From Apus apus (lineage: Eukaryota; Chordata; Aves; Apodiformes; Apodidae), in assembly GCF_020740795.1 (NCBI RefSeq), contig NC_067283.1:42521659-42585658 (forward strand): a DNA stretch of 64,000 nt, read 5' to 3'. The position numbers and the translations under genes are program-made. A model generated the notes under the pieces. That model saw nothing but the letters and a program-made list of their open reading frames with translations, was not told where the DNA came from and searched no databases. Of the stretch, positions 23,295 to 38,200 are shown piece after piece (positions within the stretch are counted from its first letter, which is position 1; the number at the start of each line of letters is the position of its first letter).

Positions 23295-26200
23295 GTGAGA
23301 CCCCGCCGCTGCCGGACGGGACGGGAGGCGGGAAAGCCGCCCCGTCACGGGGCGCGCCTCAGGCGGGCGCCGCGCCGTGAGCCCTGCTGGCAGAGGTGCG
23401 GGGAGAGGGGGGGACGCGACGACGACACGGGACGCCCCGCAGCCTTCACCCGCCGCGGGGACGGCGGGAGGCTCCACCGCCCGCCCCCCGCTCCGACACT
23501 TGGCGAACTTGCGCCCTGCCTGTTCCCTCGGCCGCCGGGCGGAGGGAGCCGAGAGCCGCGGCCGCTCCTGGAGGGCAGGGGGGAGGGAGGGAGGCGGTGT
23601 GGCCGGGACACGCTGTGGCAGGTCGGAGGGAGCCTGAGGGGTCGCGGTGCGCGGGGGCAGGCGTGAGGGACCGGCGGGGGGGAAGGGAAGCGCTGGGAGC
23701 CAGCGGCGGTGCCGGGCACTTGGGTGTTCCCGCAAGGCGGGAGGGAGCGCGGCGGCGGAGACCTGAGGGCTTGGGGGGGGGGGCGGTTGTGCCCCCGGAG
23801 CTGTGCGGGCTGCACGCGGTGCAGTTGCGGCAGGACTCTCCGCCGCGTCCTCACGAGGGGCGCGGGGGAAGTTGTGGCGCTGGCGGGGTGCCAGGCAGGA
23901 CAGGGGGCTCCGGGGAGCCCCGTGGTAAGGAAGCGGTTTGTACCAAACGTGACCGGCGCCCGCGTCCCGGTCCTTCCGTGGCGGCGTTAGTCTCCAGATG
24001 TGCGGTGCGGCTTCTCGGTGTGGTCTTTCCTAGAGCCCGTGTCGTCTGGGGCGGGGGGAGGGAGGGAGAAGGGTGAGGAATGCAGTGCAGGAAGTAATCT
24101 TCATAAAAGTGACTTGAGGGATTACAGTGAAATGGGTGACATTGATTTAATGCCAGGTGTTTTCAAAGCTGCGTGTCTGAGCCCAAGGACTTTCGCTGTT
24201 TCCCACGCACCTTGATTTTTCTGAAGATTGCTTTCCCTCCTGTAGAAGCTGTCTGTTCTTTTCCCTGTTGGAGGGGAATGAAACCATTTTATGCATAAGA
24301 TCAAGAAACGCTACACTCGATCCTTGCAGCAAGGCGAAGTGAAAGATGACGGGACTTGTGGGGCAGTTTTTTTTAATGCAAAAAACGTGACAGTGAATTT
24401 TTATGTTAGAGGCTGCTTCGTCTTAGGAATCCATGGAATTTTTTAGAACTTCGAGTAGGATAAGTGGCAGATAACTTCAGAACAGTGAATTATCTGGTTT
24501 TAATTTAAAATGTATGTCTCAAGTGTTATTGTTAATCACACGAAGGAAGGAGATACTTCATTTTGAAATGCAGGTAGACACTCTGCGTTAAACTTAATAT
24601 GAAATTCTTTCTGGAAGTATACTTATCTGCTAAGCATGCACTCCCCTTTCATACTTTCAAAAGCACAACTTCCTCTTTTCTGGTTTCCCCTCCCTCCCTC
24701 GCTTTCTCTCCCCTCCCCAATGTAATCCATTCACAAATCGTGGCTGAGAATAACACACAGAGAACAAGGGATCGCTTTGTTTTTAAATAGTCTGAAGTAA
24801 TACACACTTTGTGCTGTGAAAGCCAAATATCTCACAATATCTTCAAAACATCAAGTAATTGCCTGTAATTTAAGTGTTTTTCTGTGAACACAAATCTATG
24901 GGAGGAATGCCAACTTTCAATTAATAAAGTTAACAACGGGGGGGATCACAGTTAAACACAGGCTATGAACCCTCTGTTGTATCCTGTGGAGTAGTTCTCA
25001 GGTTCTTCTAATCTAAATGGAAGGAAAAAGACCACCTTTTCTATCATAGAGGAAACTTTTTTATTAAGCATACAACCTACTTTTTTTTTTTTTTTTTACA
25101 ACTTTATTTGATTTTTATAATCAAAGCTCATCCTTGTTGGATAAATGGAAATATTATAGTGTTGAGTTGTGTAACTTTGCCTTGAAGGACATATAAAAAG
25201 GTGCTAGGGGAGTTAAGTTCATAGCTGTGATATGGTTGTAAAGATAAATGTCTGGTTCAAGCAATATGTAAGTTGATGCAAAGTCATCTTCTTGAGTGTA
25301 CAAAGAGAAGGCATTGCTGCCTGTGCTGCTGTATCTACCTTTGCTAATTGGAGAACAGATGAAGTTGACAATACTTATTGATTTTAATGCAGGTCTGTGA
25401 GAAGCAGTTGAAATGTCAAGAATCAAGCCAGTGTCATGTTGCTGTATGCCAGAAACAGCAGAGGCAAATGCACTTAAGTTAATTAGGAGAGAGAACCTAA
25501 AATGGTAGAAACTAAGGAAGAACAAAGGACTTTCTCTGTTGCAGCAGCATCATTATTGGTGGAAAGACTGAAAAATTATGTCTCTCCTAAATACTGTTCA
25601 GTAACTAGGTAGGAGTGGTTTTTCACTATATTAAGGGTCTTACAAGTCTGAATCTAATGTAGGAAAGGAGCTTATGAAAGAGATTAGAAGCAGTGCTCTA
25701 TTTTTGTTTTTTTTTAACCACTTCTTTACAGCTTGTCCAGGTAAACTGGATTTAAAAATTTTCTTTTCAGGACAGCAGCCAGTCTTTGCTGGTGGAAGTT
25801 TCATAGTTTTCTGCATTCCTTTCCCTTTTTCTCTCAAGCTTGCATAGAGTATCTTGCAATCTATTGATATGCCACCTATTTTCCAGTATTCACATTGTGA
25901 GCAAGAGAGGAAGCTGAGTTATACTTGATAAAATGAAAAGCATTAGGCAAATGTGGTATTCTTTTGAGTGGAAAAATATTGTTGCCTCTGAGGTGCAGAA
26001 AGTTTTCTCATTTACTTAGGAATCCAGTTTCCTGGTATGGACATAAGAGATGTAGGTGATCTGGGAAGTGAAAAAAGGAAGATTTGCCTTGGGTTTACTG
26101 CATATTAATTTAATCAAATACTACTTTTTTCTAACATCCCTTCCAAGCTGCATTTCTGACAGAAAATTTAGGTTTTGATTTGGGGACAGGAGGTTTGCTT

Positions 26201-29200
26201 GGTTTGTAAAATTAGCCTCCGAGACTTACTGTAGTTGGCATTTCTTCCAGAAATGACCCAAATGTAGTACAATATGTCAGGGCAGTAGAAGAGGACAGCT
26301 TTTGCTTTTGATCTCCATTTTGATACAATGTATGTGTGAGGAAAAACAGCCCTGGTATTTTGAAGTCACTATACTGTCACTTACAAACTTGTAAATTCTT
26401 TGTCATTACTAGGATTGCTGGTTTTTTCCACACTGAATACCTCTTTCATATAGTATTGACACTTTATCTTGATTTATTTCTCATGTCTGCTTTACTTTCC
26501 ATACTTGAGCTGGTCCAAAGGCTTTGAAAAATGTGTGTAATTTTTGGCAGCTCTTAGATCAGGTGAGCCGATAGATGAAGTCAGTTGGAATTGTCTTTAA
26601 GCTGTGCTATTGACAGGCCTCCAGCATGTAACTTCAGGATTTCGTTATCAGGCCAAGAACTTGAAATATGGACAGTGGTGGTACATTGGGATGGACAGGT
26701 TTTATGTCTGAATTTGGTAGATATGTTTGTTGGTTTGGCTGCTGGGGGGACCAAGAGCATAATTTCTGTGCTTCTCATGAAAGTACGACAGCATGTTTAA
26801 TTCAGTTGTCAAGTGAGGTCATTCTTTCTGTCAGACGTTGCCTTAAATGCTGGCATGCCTGCTGAGCCAAGGTAACCAAAAGTGAGGAGTTCTTGACCAG
26901 AGACTACTTTCTATGCACTGGTGTGTCTAAAGTAGAGAGCTCCAGAATGCCCAAATGCTGTTTCATTTGGCTGCTCATATCATATATATATGCATAATAA
27001 TCTATATGTGTGCATATATATATGAGTGTGTGTACCTATAACATAGATATATCTAGCAAAACTGTTGCATCCTGATACAGTGAACCATTAACAGCCTTCA
27101 GTAAACCAGCAGCCTTCAGGGAGTGCTATCAAATTAGTAACTCATTCTGTTTGCATAGTTGTTACCATTTAGTCACACGTGTGAGAACTGTATCTGAATC
27201 ATTAATCACATTCTATGACAATTGATCGAACTTTTGTCTTTCCCTGAGAATTTTAACACCTTGCTTAACACCAGGTTAACACCAAGTTACCTTAGGGTGA
27301 AAGAGCTAGCATAAGGTGGAATGCAGAAGCTCATGTGTCAGAGCATGAGACCTTCTCTGTACCAGCTTGCACATGCAGGATGGAGCACCAGTGCAATCTT
27401 TGTCACTTATATTTGCCTACCTACTACTGCCAGGAATGTTGTCTCCTGCTGTTCTGCCAGTTCCTGGTACTGAACAACATTACCATAGTCGCATATACAT
27501 CTTTGCCTCTTGCAAGCCGATACCATTGACCACTCAAACCACCAGCTTTTTAACTGTCATAATTGTGCTAATGGGAAATACAGTTTATAGATATGATAGC
27601 AATCCACTTTCTCGCCACTGATACCGTCGCCTGCCATTAGTGGACTTTGGTGTATGGGGCTGAAGTGGTGAATGTGAGTATAAAATCAGAGTAATTGCTT
27701 GTGTTTCAAAGGCAGACAGGTTATAAAGGAAGTTAGGATTTTGTCTTGGGCACAGCTGAAAAGACAGGTTTTGCTAGGCTCAAATCATGTTTGCTAGATG
27801 AATTCTTGAACTGTTACGAACTTTTTTCATTAACGAAAACTTAAATTAACACCTATAAGTACGATGTGAAAGATTCATTAAAATACAAAGTGTGACTCAA
27901 GTGAACATTAGAAGTGGTGTATGGAATTGATTGAACACTGGAGGTTGTATAAATGTATTGATTTAGTTTGGAGACAGTGAGGCTGTGGGTTTGTGTTGTA
28001 GTTAGCTGATCTGATGATTGCCTTTTGGTGTAGGAGTTCTCCTCTGTCACCCACCATGCAGTCCTGCTTTTTCCTTTGTGCTCTAAAGCAGTCATAGTGA
28101 GTTGATTCAATGAGGTAAATTGTCTAAATACTGCAACATTTTAGTTCCCTGAGCCTGCCTACCTTCAGTTTTTATACTGCAGTTCTGCTTCTTATTTTTG
28201 AGAAGGAATATGAATGCTGGGAGGGAATGTACAATTTAGAGGGTAAACTGGAATTGAGTGATTGGATGGAGACATGTATTACATGTGAAACAACATGTTG
28301 AGCAACAGGAGTGACAGAAGAAGGGTTATGTAGCAGTGAATTAAACTGATGCTCATTGGGGAAAAAAGTTCATGTAAAGAGGATGATAGTATTGATAATC
28401 TCAAGTAACAATGCTTAATCTTTGGCTGTGGTCAGATGTTGCCCACCCAGACAACTCATCTGCCCATCCCTTAACCTGCTAATGAATTCTTGCTGGGCAA
28501 ACAGACAGCAGATTGCATAGGAAATGTGGTGTTCTTGAGAGGTGACAGCCACTGTCATCTACAAACTGCTATCTTTTTGGAGACTTTCAACCCATCACAT
28601 CATCTTGTTGAAGGTTAGTACATGAATGTGGATCTGTTTAGGAAACATTTCACAGCCACCTTAGGATTCTTTTTCCAAATACTTCCTTTCTTTTTATAAT
28701 CTTCAAAAACTTCCAGTCCTTGGGAAAGAATTTGATTCCAATCCAGTTTTAATGTAATCACTTTGGATTGATTTTGGAATGTTGTAAATGTAATTAGATT
28801 CATATTTAAAACTTAGTACAGCATCTTCATTCAAAAGCTTTTTGATTCTGTGAAATGAGAATTACTCTTTCTGTTTTATAGGATTATATTTTAAAATACT
28901 GTTTATTTCACGAACAGTTGGATTAAGTATTTTCTGACTGTTTTCTAAATGTAAGATACAGACATGATGAAAATTTAATATACAGTAGTAATACTAATAA
29001 TTTTAGTAGGATTTCAGGTAGCTCAAACTAATTTCTGCCATTCTATGATTCTATTATTTTATTACAGTAGGAAAAATATTCTAACATATTCTCCAAATCT
29101 GATTTAGCAGGCCTGTTTGTTCATGAAGGGCAAGTTCAGAGGTTTCTGTGCTCTTGGAGAATAGCATGCCAGGTATCTTTCCCTTTCCCCTTTTTAATGA

Positions 29201-32200
29201 GGAAAATCCAGATCAGATATCTTTTTTGATCACTTCTATTGCAATATGACATGTTGAAAAACTGTTAGCAGAGGTCAGTCTCTGATTTTTGGAGCTTTCT
29301 AGATTACAAGTCCTGTATGTTCAAGGACTTGAACAGCCTTTCCTTGTTTAGGTACTTGTTGAAGCTAAGTAAGCATTTCTAGAAGGTGGATACATGGTTA
29401 GCAGTCAAGAAGATGTGCAGTTGACTGTACTGAACTTCTCTACTGCTTAGGAAATTGCAGAAGTAAGTAAGTATTAGAAATGTAATGGAAGAAGAACAAT
29501 CTGGGAGAAGAACATTGGATAGAGTTGAAGGCATAGCAGAGATTTTTGCAAGTGGGGAGACCTCAGTCTAGAGTTGATCAGTTAGAGTTACGGGAGCTGA
29601 AAAGTGGTTCACCATGTGGCCTCATAAAATAACATTAATGTAAGAATGAAACTTCTGCTCTATCTCTACTGTTGTTTTCTATGCTTTTTACTTAGCAGGT
29701 AGCATTTCTTTTCTCACTTGTGTAACTTTCAGTTGGGGTGAAAACCTCATAAGACTTCATGTGGGTGCAGTAATGAGGTTATGCATGAGAGTGTAGGAGG
29801 GGCAGTGTTCATAAAACACATGCAGAGTATGGTTGAGTACAGAGACTGTAGTCCTTTCTTGGAAAATATAGGAGGTGAGACAGAATGCTTGCAAAGTGTT
29901 GACCCTTTTATTGATTTGTGAATAGCAGAATGAAACTTGAAAAATGTATTAGAGTGTTTTATAAGCTGGGTCGAACTGAACCATCAAGTTTACCTTTTAA
30001 TGGCATGCTTTTAAATGGTCTTCAGCAAGTACTCTCACTAGCTAGACATGGCATAGCAAATGCTATGATGAAAATCCTTGAATGGACTTCTGTTGGCAGA
30101 TACCCTGTTATGTGAGCAGCTTATGTTCTGTTTTTTAAACAGAAATTTGGTTTGATTACATACGGTTAGGATGGTTTATGAAGGTTACCTTTTGCTTCTT
30201 ATCATAATTCTCTCTCTTCTCTTGTTTTGGCAGCATGTAATCCTAATACTCGTATTTTTAAGTCTATCTCATATTGAGCTGGTGGGGGAAGGGGAGAACA
30301 ATTTTTTTTTGACAGCAAATGCTAACAGAAAAATGAAAAATCCTATAGATGCTAAGAGTTTTGGGTTTGGGGTATGCTGGGTTTAGGGAGGTATCTTTGC
30401 TGTTCCAGCAGGATCTTTTCTGATTCAGTCAGGTTATTTCCCATTTAATGTCTGTCTGTGCACGTGCTACAGAGTTTCCTCCTTATTTTTTGAAAATTCT
30501 GTTATTGGGAGCCCTTTGAGGTACATTGGTACTGACATTTAGGGCTAATCCTGAGGGCTTCCTTCTACTTAAGCAGTAGCTTTAATCGCTCTGCTTTGGA
30601 GCCTGTGGAGTCTGCACCCTGTAGCAGGGCACGTGCAGATGTTTTTATTATTAACTCCTTTAGCAAAACTTCTAACCACAACTCTCACCACTTGCTTGGA
30701 GGACAAAGTGAATTAAGGACAAGCGTTGCTCTAGTCTTCCTGTGCTTTACGTCTGTAGTAAATTTTGTAGTACGTCTAACGGGTAGACTTCATTTCCGGC
30801 CCTGTAGCTGTGCAGAGCTTGTGATCTTTATCTGAGCTGTTGCTGGGAATCAAGCTGAGGTATTTTTAATGTGGGTAGCTAGTAGGTCTGGGCTTGAGAG
30901 GTACTGTAAAATTGACCCTTATGCTGCACCACACTTTATGTAAGTTCAAGCAGCCCAAGAAATTGATTTAAGGACATAGGTACTAACAAAATAGATCAAC
31001 TTCTGTATTTGTCAATTTACTGCTGCTTTCCCAGGGTACAAGCTCCTTTGGTATATGGAGAATTAAATGCTTCCTATGCTTCAAAAGTTCTTGCTAGTAA
31101 GTGAAGCAATATCCCTTGTCTTTAGAAAGAGAAGTTGTCTATTTTAAACAAGGAGTAACTAGGTGTTTGTCCATGAGTGCTTATAAGAGCAGGAAACAGT
31201 ATTTAAAATGGCTGTCTACTATGGGAGACCCAAGTCCAGTACCATATGCTCCTTGTTCAAAGAGCCCGTCTAATATAAATTATTTGGGTATGTGGACAGT
31301 AATGATAATTACTTCCACGTATTACAATGCTTATAATTTTCTATGGCAATTGATGTATATAGGTTATGTTAGTTTGTTAGTTAAAGAGCGTGCTGGAGTT
31401 CTCTTCAGTTGGTAATCAATGAAGATAGAATTGCAAAACACCTTTTCAAAACTTCCTTCCCTTGGAACGAACAAACAAACAAACAAAAAACCCTTGGGAA
31501 ACTTATGTTGCACCTGAGGATATGAGTTTGGTTTGATGATTGATTTTTGGTGGTGTTCTTACTGGGATTGCTGTTATCTTCTGGACTGCTTTATACAGTC
31601 TTATTTACATTTATTTAAAGAGTGGCTCACTGTTTGCCTGGGCACTATCTATCCTGTTTTTTGAGTGGAAAATGGATTTTGCAGAAGAGAAAAATAGCAT
31701 GTAATTAGAACCTGTTCTAGCACACTTGTGGCAGGGCAGCCTACTTTTTGTGAGTTCTTTATTTTTTTCAGAATCCTTGTTCATTTTTTTGCATTTATGC
31801 TATAAATGGTAGGCAACTTCTTTAACTGCAAGGAGTGTGATTTCACTTATTTTTATTCAGATCTTTCCAATAGATGGGTGTTTTAAGGAAATCTAGATAT
31901 GGAAAGCACCTGTTTGAGGATGCAGCTGACTAGAAGACCACATGTTGAGCAGAATAGTTGTGTGCCATAGCCAGAGGATTTGAAAATACAGTCATGCATT
32001 TTCTTGATGCAGAAGCAAAACATAATAGAGCAAGCTTACTTGTCTTCAATGGTTTTATTTATGTTTATCCAGCTTTTTGTTTGTTTCCTGTAGTCAGTTG
32101 CGTATTTCAAATATGCTTTTTTCCTGCTCTAAACTTACTCCAAGCAGCATTGGGAAGTTCTGTTGAACAACTTAGGATTTCATAAATATTGTTTGGAATG

Positions 32201-35200
32201 TGTATCTTAAAAAAGGCAATTCTGTATTCATGGTTTAAATATTTAAATATTATAATTTGGGTTTAAAATGCCTTTAATTCTTTCTTGGGCAATAGAGAAA
32301 ATGCCTTAAAGTTGCAATTTGTCTAATTTAGGAGATTAGCAAAACAAAATTGGAGCTTTGGCATTTTTATGTTGATGTCAACAGTGGAAACAAATGGGTA
32401 TCTCTTTGCCTCACTTCAGTGTAGAAAGAGGGTCATGGGAGCCAATGCAGTGTTTGAGTTTTCCAAGAAGTTGTGTAATGTTACTGTGTTTTGACTATTT
32501 TATCTTATACAGGTGACTTGAATGATTTATCCAATGTCAAATGTCTGAAGTAATATTTGAAAAACTGTTGCTTATGTCTCACAATTAATTTTACTTTGTA
32601 ACAGTTTTAATCTTTCATTTGCTAAATAGAAAATGGATTTTGACACTGGAGAAAAAACTACCTTAAACATTTGCAACAGTATCTTAATTTATCTTAGATC
32701 AGCTAGTGATGACAAATGTGATTTTTCTCCTATGGCTAATCATGTTCAGGAGCCAGGGTATTTTTAGTGCTTTAATTTTGCAAACCACTGCTACTTCCCC
32801 AACACAGTAAAGCACATTTTTTGCTTGGATGATATGTTTTGCATCAAATATGTCATGCTTGTAATTATTTCATCACTGAATTTTATTTTCTAGCTTTTGG
32901 TTTAGTAACTTAACTTCAGGGTTCCTTTTTTCTTAAGCTTCCATCATACTCTAGTTTCAACACAATGTTTTTACCTATGTGTATTATGATTTTGCTTCAT
33001 TATATGTTCCCTGCCAGTGCTATCTGCTGTCTCTTTCAGGGCCATCTTCAAGAACAAAAAGCCACAGATTAGCTTTAAATGATAGTTGAATGGTGCTTTT
33101 TTTACCTGGGAAGTTGAACAGTGTTGTCTTTTATCTCAGTATCTAATATACTGAGCTGGAGTATCCGTGGATATCATTTGTGCATTGGAAAACACATGGA
33201 AGATGATTCCAAAGGTTCCTTTGAGAACTTCCAGGAAGCTGCTGTGGCTGATGAGACAACAGTTCAGAGTGTTTTGAGTAAGGCTTGACTCTGAATATCT
33301 ACCATATGACAATCTTGTCTTCACCAATGTGAATTTGCCTTATTTACATCTAATAAAGTGGAGCAGTTCTCCTAAATTTCCTGACATCTGTTGAACATTT
33401 TCTGGGATAGTTCTCTGCTGTGTTAACAGCAGAAAAGGCATTAAAGCAGCTAGCAGTAATGTATTAAGCACAGGTGTCAGAATCTGCAGCTGGATGCAGA
33501 GAGATGGAAACTCCTCTTTTCCAGTGGCATCTTGTACCCTGATACAATCTCAAATATCCATGAGTTCTCTGACCAACAGATCATTGTGGGGTGAACTTAT
33601 CGATGGTTTCTGCTAAAGCTCTTCTACTGTGCTATAAACTGTTTCAGTTTTCTGCCAGAAATAAGATTGTCATTGCTTAAATGGTTATATGGGATGTTGG
33701 GGATCTAGAGTGAAATCCCATTTCTGAATCAGGAAGGTTAACTCTCATTTTCTCATTTAAATGTGCATTTGTGGACAGAGAGTTGAGAGGACAGACAGTC
33801 TGGTGGGGATTGAAGCGTGAAAGGTCTTGGAACTCGCCAATTTAATTTGTGTCTGAAGAGCGAGGAGAGAGGAGATTTAGGATTATGTGACCTAAGATCT
33901 ATCATTTACGAACTTCTGCTAGGTCCTTCCCAAAAACTCTCTCATATCCCTTGCAACACAGCTCTTTTCAACCCTGCCTGAACTGCAACCAATCCTCTTA
34001 ATTTTGTATCCTACTGTCCCCATTCCCCGTTCTTTCCTGGGCCATCAGACATGCCTCATTTCATGTGACAATGGGGGAAAAGGGGAAGGCACGCTATCTC
34101 AAGTCAGTACTTGTTATTTAATACAATCGCCTTAGAAATTAAACTCATCCCTTTTACTGTTCGTTAATATAAGACAGAAGGGCTGTGACTGCCAAATGGC
34201 ATACTAATACAGCCAACTGATCAAGGAGGTGAAGTGTTTTGGAGAGGATGTGCTTCTGGATGTACGATAGACAAGGCAATTGTGAGTGTAGTCTATGAAT
34301 ATTTCTATAGTAGCATTTGTGGCTAAGGCATCACAGCTTCAAAATGCATGCATAATACTAAGCCAAGCTCATCTTAACAGTGTTTTCCCCACCTCCACGT
34401 TTGTTAGTTGTTTTTTTTTAAAGGCCCCTTTAAGGTCACTTACAAGCTTGAATTGAGTTTTACTAAAGTGATGGAGGAGCACAGAAATAGTCTGAGAGCT
34501 AGAATATAATAAGGCTAAGCAGTACTAGACATTCCATCACATAATGATCAAACAAGTAACTTTAATTTCACATTGTACATGGCAGGAATTTAATATTAAT
34601 TATAAAAACTGTAATTTTAAATGCTGAGCACTGTAGTCACTGCAGTACACTTCATTAGTAGTGTTTCTGTGAGGATACCTAATAAAAAGCAAATAATATT
34701 TTGTTACTACACTTTTGTATTTCTTGTGCATAATCTTTATAGAAACAATGGTAACCATTAAGTACAATTCTTAACAGGCTTTATTAAACTCAAGGGAAAC
34801 TTGCTTGTTTGGTTTTTTTTTTTTAATTTGGGACAGTATGAAAGATCTAAGTGTAGTGGATAACCAGTTTTAAATTCTGATTGCCATTGTTGTTTCAGAA
34901 TAAATTGGACATTAGAAGTGGATCAAGAATGCAAAATATATTTAGAAAGAAACTCCAGTCTGTGTATTGCAGGAAAGAATTGAGCCCACTTTGTCATCTA
35001 TTTTTCTGGTTTTCATTTTATTGGTGACATCCTACTCCTAGATCACTTTCCTCCAGTGTGAGAATATGCAGTCCCTTTGCAAACAGCTGGAAGTCTTTCT
35101 GCCCTCAGCTGGAGGTCACCATTCCTTCTGTTGGACTGTATGAATAGATCATGTGAGTACTCTTAATCTGCTTCAGAGAAAAATCGGGTGAAATAGTTTA

Positions 35201-38200
35201 GATCATCTTTAGAGCAATTTACTTTTTAGCTATGACTTAAGCTAATTTGTCTGATTTGGGCACAGAAGCAGATTAGAATTGCTCTTAACTAGCAAGGGTC
35301 AGTTGAAGGATAACTGCCACAGTTAAATTTGGGTGAGTGTGTAATTCAGTACAAAGCATCCTGAAGTTGTGAATCTTTTTTTTTTCCCTCCCACTTACCC
35401 TTTTGCACTTTGGGCTATAATGACACCTTTTTCTTTACAGCTTTATTTGGTTAGGGAATAATTAGATGTATCAGAGAGAAAAAAGTAATGAAAAAGCCTA
35501 GTCAGAGAAAGTATCTGAGACTGTAGACAGTTACACACTCACTACAATAATGATGGGAAGCATATTGTGGCTTCAGATGTGGTATATTGTGTGAAAAGTA
35601 TAAGCTGTGGTCATGGATTGCTTTAAAAACCTTGCAGCTCTTTAGCAAAAATGTTGAAGATGCCTTGGGCTCTCTGAAGAAGTTATAGTGACTGTACAGT
35701 CCCTGAAGAATTTCGTATCATTAAGCTACTGACAGCACGCAGTTCTTGATTGTAGCACTTCCTAAGCGTGACATCTTATTGCAGGCAGTGAAAATATCAT
35801 GCCAAGTAGTGCCAGTAGGAATGCTGTAATCCTTCTTAAACACATTGGGGATGTTCTGATGTTATTAATGGTTATTCTATAACCATTCTGGTATTCTTCA
35901 GGATTTCCATTCAACATTCCATGGTTGAATGTTGGACCTTAATAAATAAATAAATTTGCCCTTGTGGCTGTAATTACATATCCATATATTTAGAGATAAA
36001 ATCATAAAGACTAAACTATAACAAATTCCATATTTAACCCCCTAAAAACATTAGAACTAGGACAATATTAAACTCTACATCAGCCAAAGCTTTTTAATCT
36101 TTCTTTCTGGTGGACTTGACTTAATAATGGTCTGCAGTAAACCTATGCAAATATATTCCATGTCCCTTGTGAAAGACTGGATGGAGTTAATGTGTTTATG
36201 ACTCCTGGGTGTTTGTTGTACAGTGAGATGCAGAATCTCCAGTTGTGTGTGCAAAGTGGTAACATCTTCCACATAAACTGTGGTAGGTGTGCATCTAGAG
36301 CAATTCCAAAAAAATTAGTGGATACAGACCTACTTGATTATATGTAAATGTTCAAACTGGGGACAGATCATGCAGTTTACATTTATGTTTGTATAAGATT
36401 TGAGACCTAACAAAACCATTTTGTTGACATCAGCTAAGTTTAAAAGAAAGGAACATAAGATTTTTCTGAAACAAATTGCCTTGCAAATTCCATTTTGCAG
36501 AATTATGTCAGTTTTGGCTTAGATAAACAGGGGACCACCCTCCATCTTGCTGGCTCTTAGAGCTGGGTGTATGTTTTATACATTCTTACTGTGAAGTCTG
36601 TAACACCTTGTTTTTGGGTTGTGTGCAGGAGGAATGGCTCTTTAGCTGTCATAAGTACTTTTGCCTACAGATATTGCTGGTACAAAATTCTGATCTTGAT
36701 TACTTGAAACTAGCTTAAATGTCAGTACATACCTTCCAAGGTTTTAAACTCAACACAGGCATTTTCATGATGATAAATAATGCTGTAGTGCTTTGATTTT
36801 ATTGTATGATTGATAGCATACTGCCATTTGAAAAAAACATGCAGGACTCATTGTGGTAATTGCTTATTTGTAGATACAGACTTCAGAATAAGATTTAAAG
36901 GATGTTGTGCTTGTATAATATATAAGCAAGCAGGTGTTTTGAAATTTCATATGGAATACTGTATATATGTTTCTTCATTTCAGTGGAAGTTACTGAACTT
37001 TCTCATTAGATTTTCCATAAAGCGTTCCACTGAATAAATTCTTCCTCTGGATGCAAAGAATATGTTGGATATGGAGTCAATCTGTAACTATCTTTTTCAA
37101 GAATCTAGACTTGCTATCGCTAATTAGATGCTGTATGGCAGAATTGATTCTGTAATCTACATTTGCATTAAAAACTGACTCCTAAAATTGCTCAGATAGC
37201 TTGTAATGTTCAGAGTTAGTTTGTATCATGTCTTTTTTCTGAGTTTGCAGATGTGAAAATGTTGTGCTTCTGCAGCTGAAGACTTTTAGAGCACAGAAGC
37301 TTCTATAATTGCAGGCTTAGAAAATTTTCAGCAGAATCTGCCAGTAAGGAGATTACATATTCTAAGATGGCTATAAAATGCCAGATAAAAAGTCTAGATG
37401 ATGGGGCACTAGTAGCATGAAGTTGATAGGGTTTTAGAGAGTCAACATTCCCACAAGAAGCAACACTCTGATCTTGCACTCTGTTGTAATGGGGGGGGTC
37501 AAATGAATTTCATCACTGTCAGTCTAAATTGCCTTACCAGTGATGAGATCCGAATGAAGTAACTGCATTGCTGTATGTGTGCTCTTTTCCTATACGTTCT
37601 TACTTTCTCAGTAGGCCGAATTTTATTTGAGTGTTCATCTTAAATACTGGTTAGATACTACTTTTGCAAAGGAAATGCTAAGCTTAGGAGTGTCAAAGCC
37701 AGTGATGTCTCCTTATAAACATAGCAGTAATTTTTGCTGTGCAGTGCTGGAGAATTCTATAGCTCCTGGATAGAGCAAGTGATTGCTGTGACTAGCATTA
37801 ACTAATCATCTTACAGCATTACCTTGTGTCATCAAAAATGCAGTTCAAAGGGTGGAATAAAAATCAAATCCAAGCATAAACAGATAGTTAAGATTATGTA
37901 TTAACAGTACAAAGTGTGTAACTGAAAGCTTTACAGGATTTATTTTGCAAGCTGCCTAGTTAAACTTTCCAAATTAATGTTGCTACTAAAAAAAAGTTAT
38001 GCCCTTGCTCAGTTATTTTGCATTTACTGCTTGTACTCTGTTTTATGCTAAAACAGAAATACGCTTTAAAAATGAACACCATGTATTTATTAACTCATCT
38101 TCAGTTGTCTACTGAACCAGCTATAATATAGGTATCTCAAATATAGTCACAAAATTAATCATTAGAGCATCCCTCAAAAGGTTCATACTACAATACCAGC

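Larger units (their letters stand above)
21890..23960. promoter_or_regulatory. STT3B: CpG island spanning the STT3B promoter, 5' leader and exon 1
   Basis: The base composition jumps from AT-rich to strongly GC-rich with dense CpG near 21,890 and falls back near 23,960-24,070 inside intron 1. It contains many GC boxes (CCGCCC/GGGCGG), C and G homopolymer runs, and no TATA box close to the start codon. This is the normal shape of a housekeeping promoter. The transcription start cannot be fixed by eye; motif placement suggests somewhere between about 22,430 and 22,860. No ATG occurs between 22,353 and 23,013, so a leader starting in that interval would have no upstream AUG. Long ORFs on both strands here are composition artefacts. 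Confidence 0.9.

Noticed and set aside
22461..23735. 424-codon open frame on the minus strand across exon 1
   Set aside because: It lies in the CpG island, where stop codons are rare because of GC content. The product is Arg/Pro/Gly-rich with no domain, and it is antisense to the conserved STT3B exon.
37535..37630. Possible box C/D snoRNA (TGATGA at about 37541) in intron 1
   Set aside because: No matching D box or terminal stem at the expected distance. The TGATGA strings near 32,700, 36,770 and 62,590 failed the same check.
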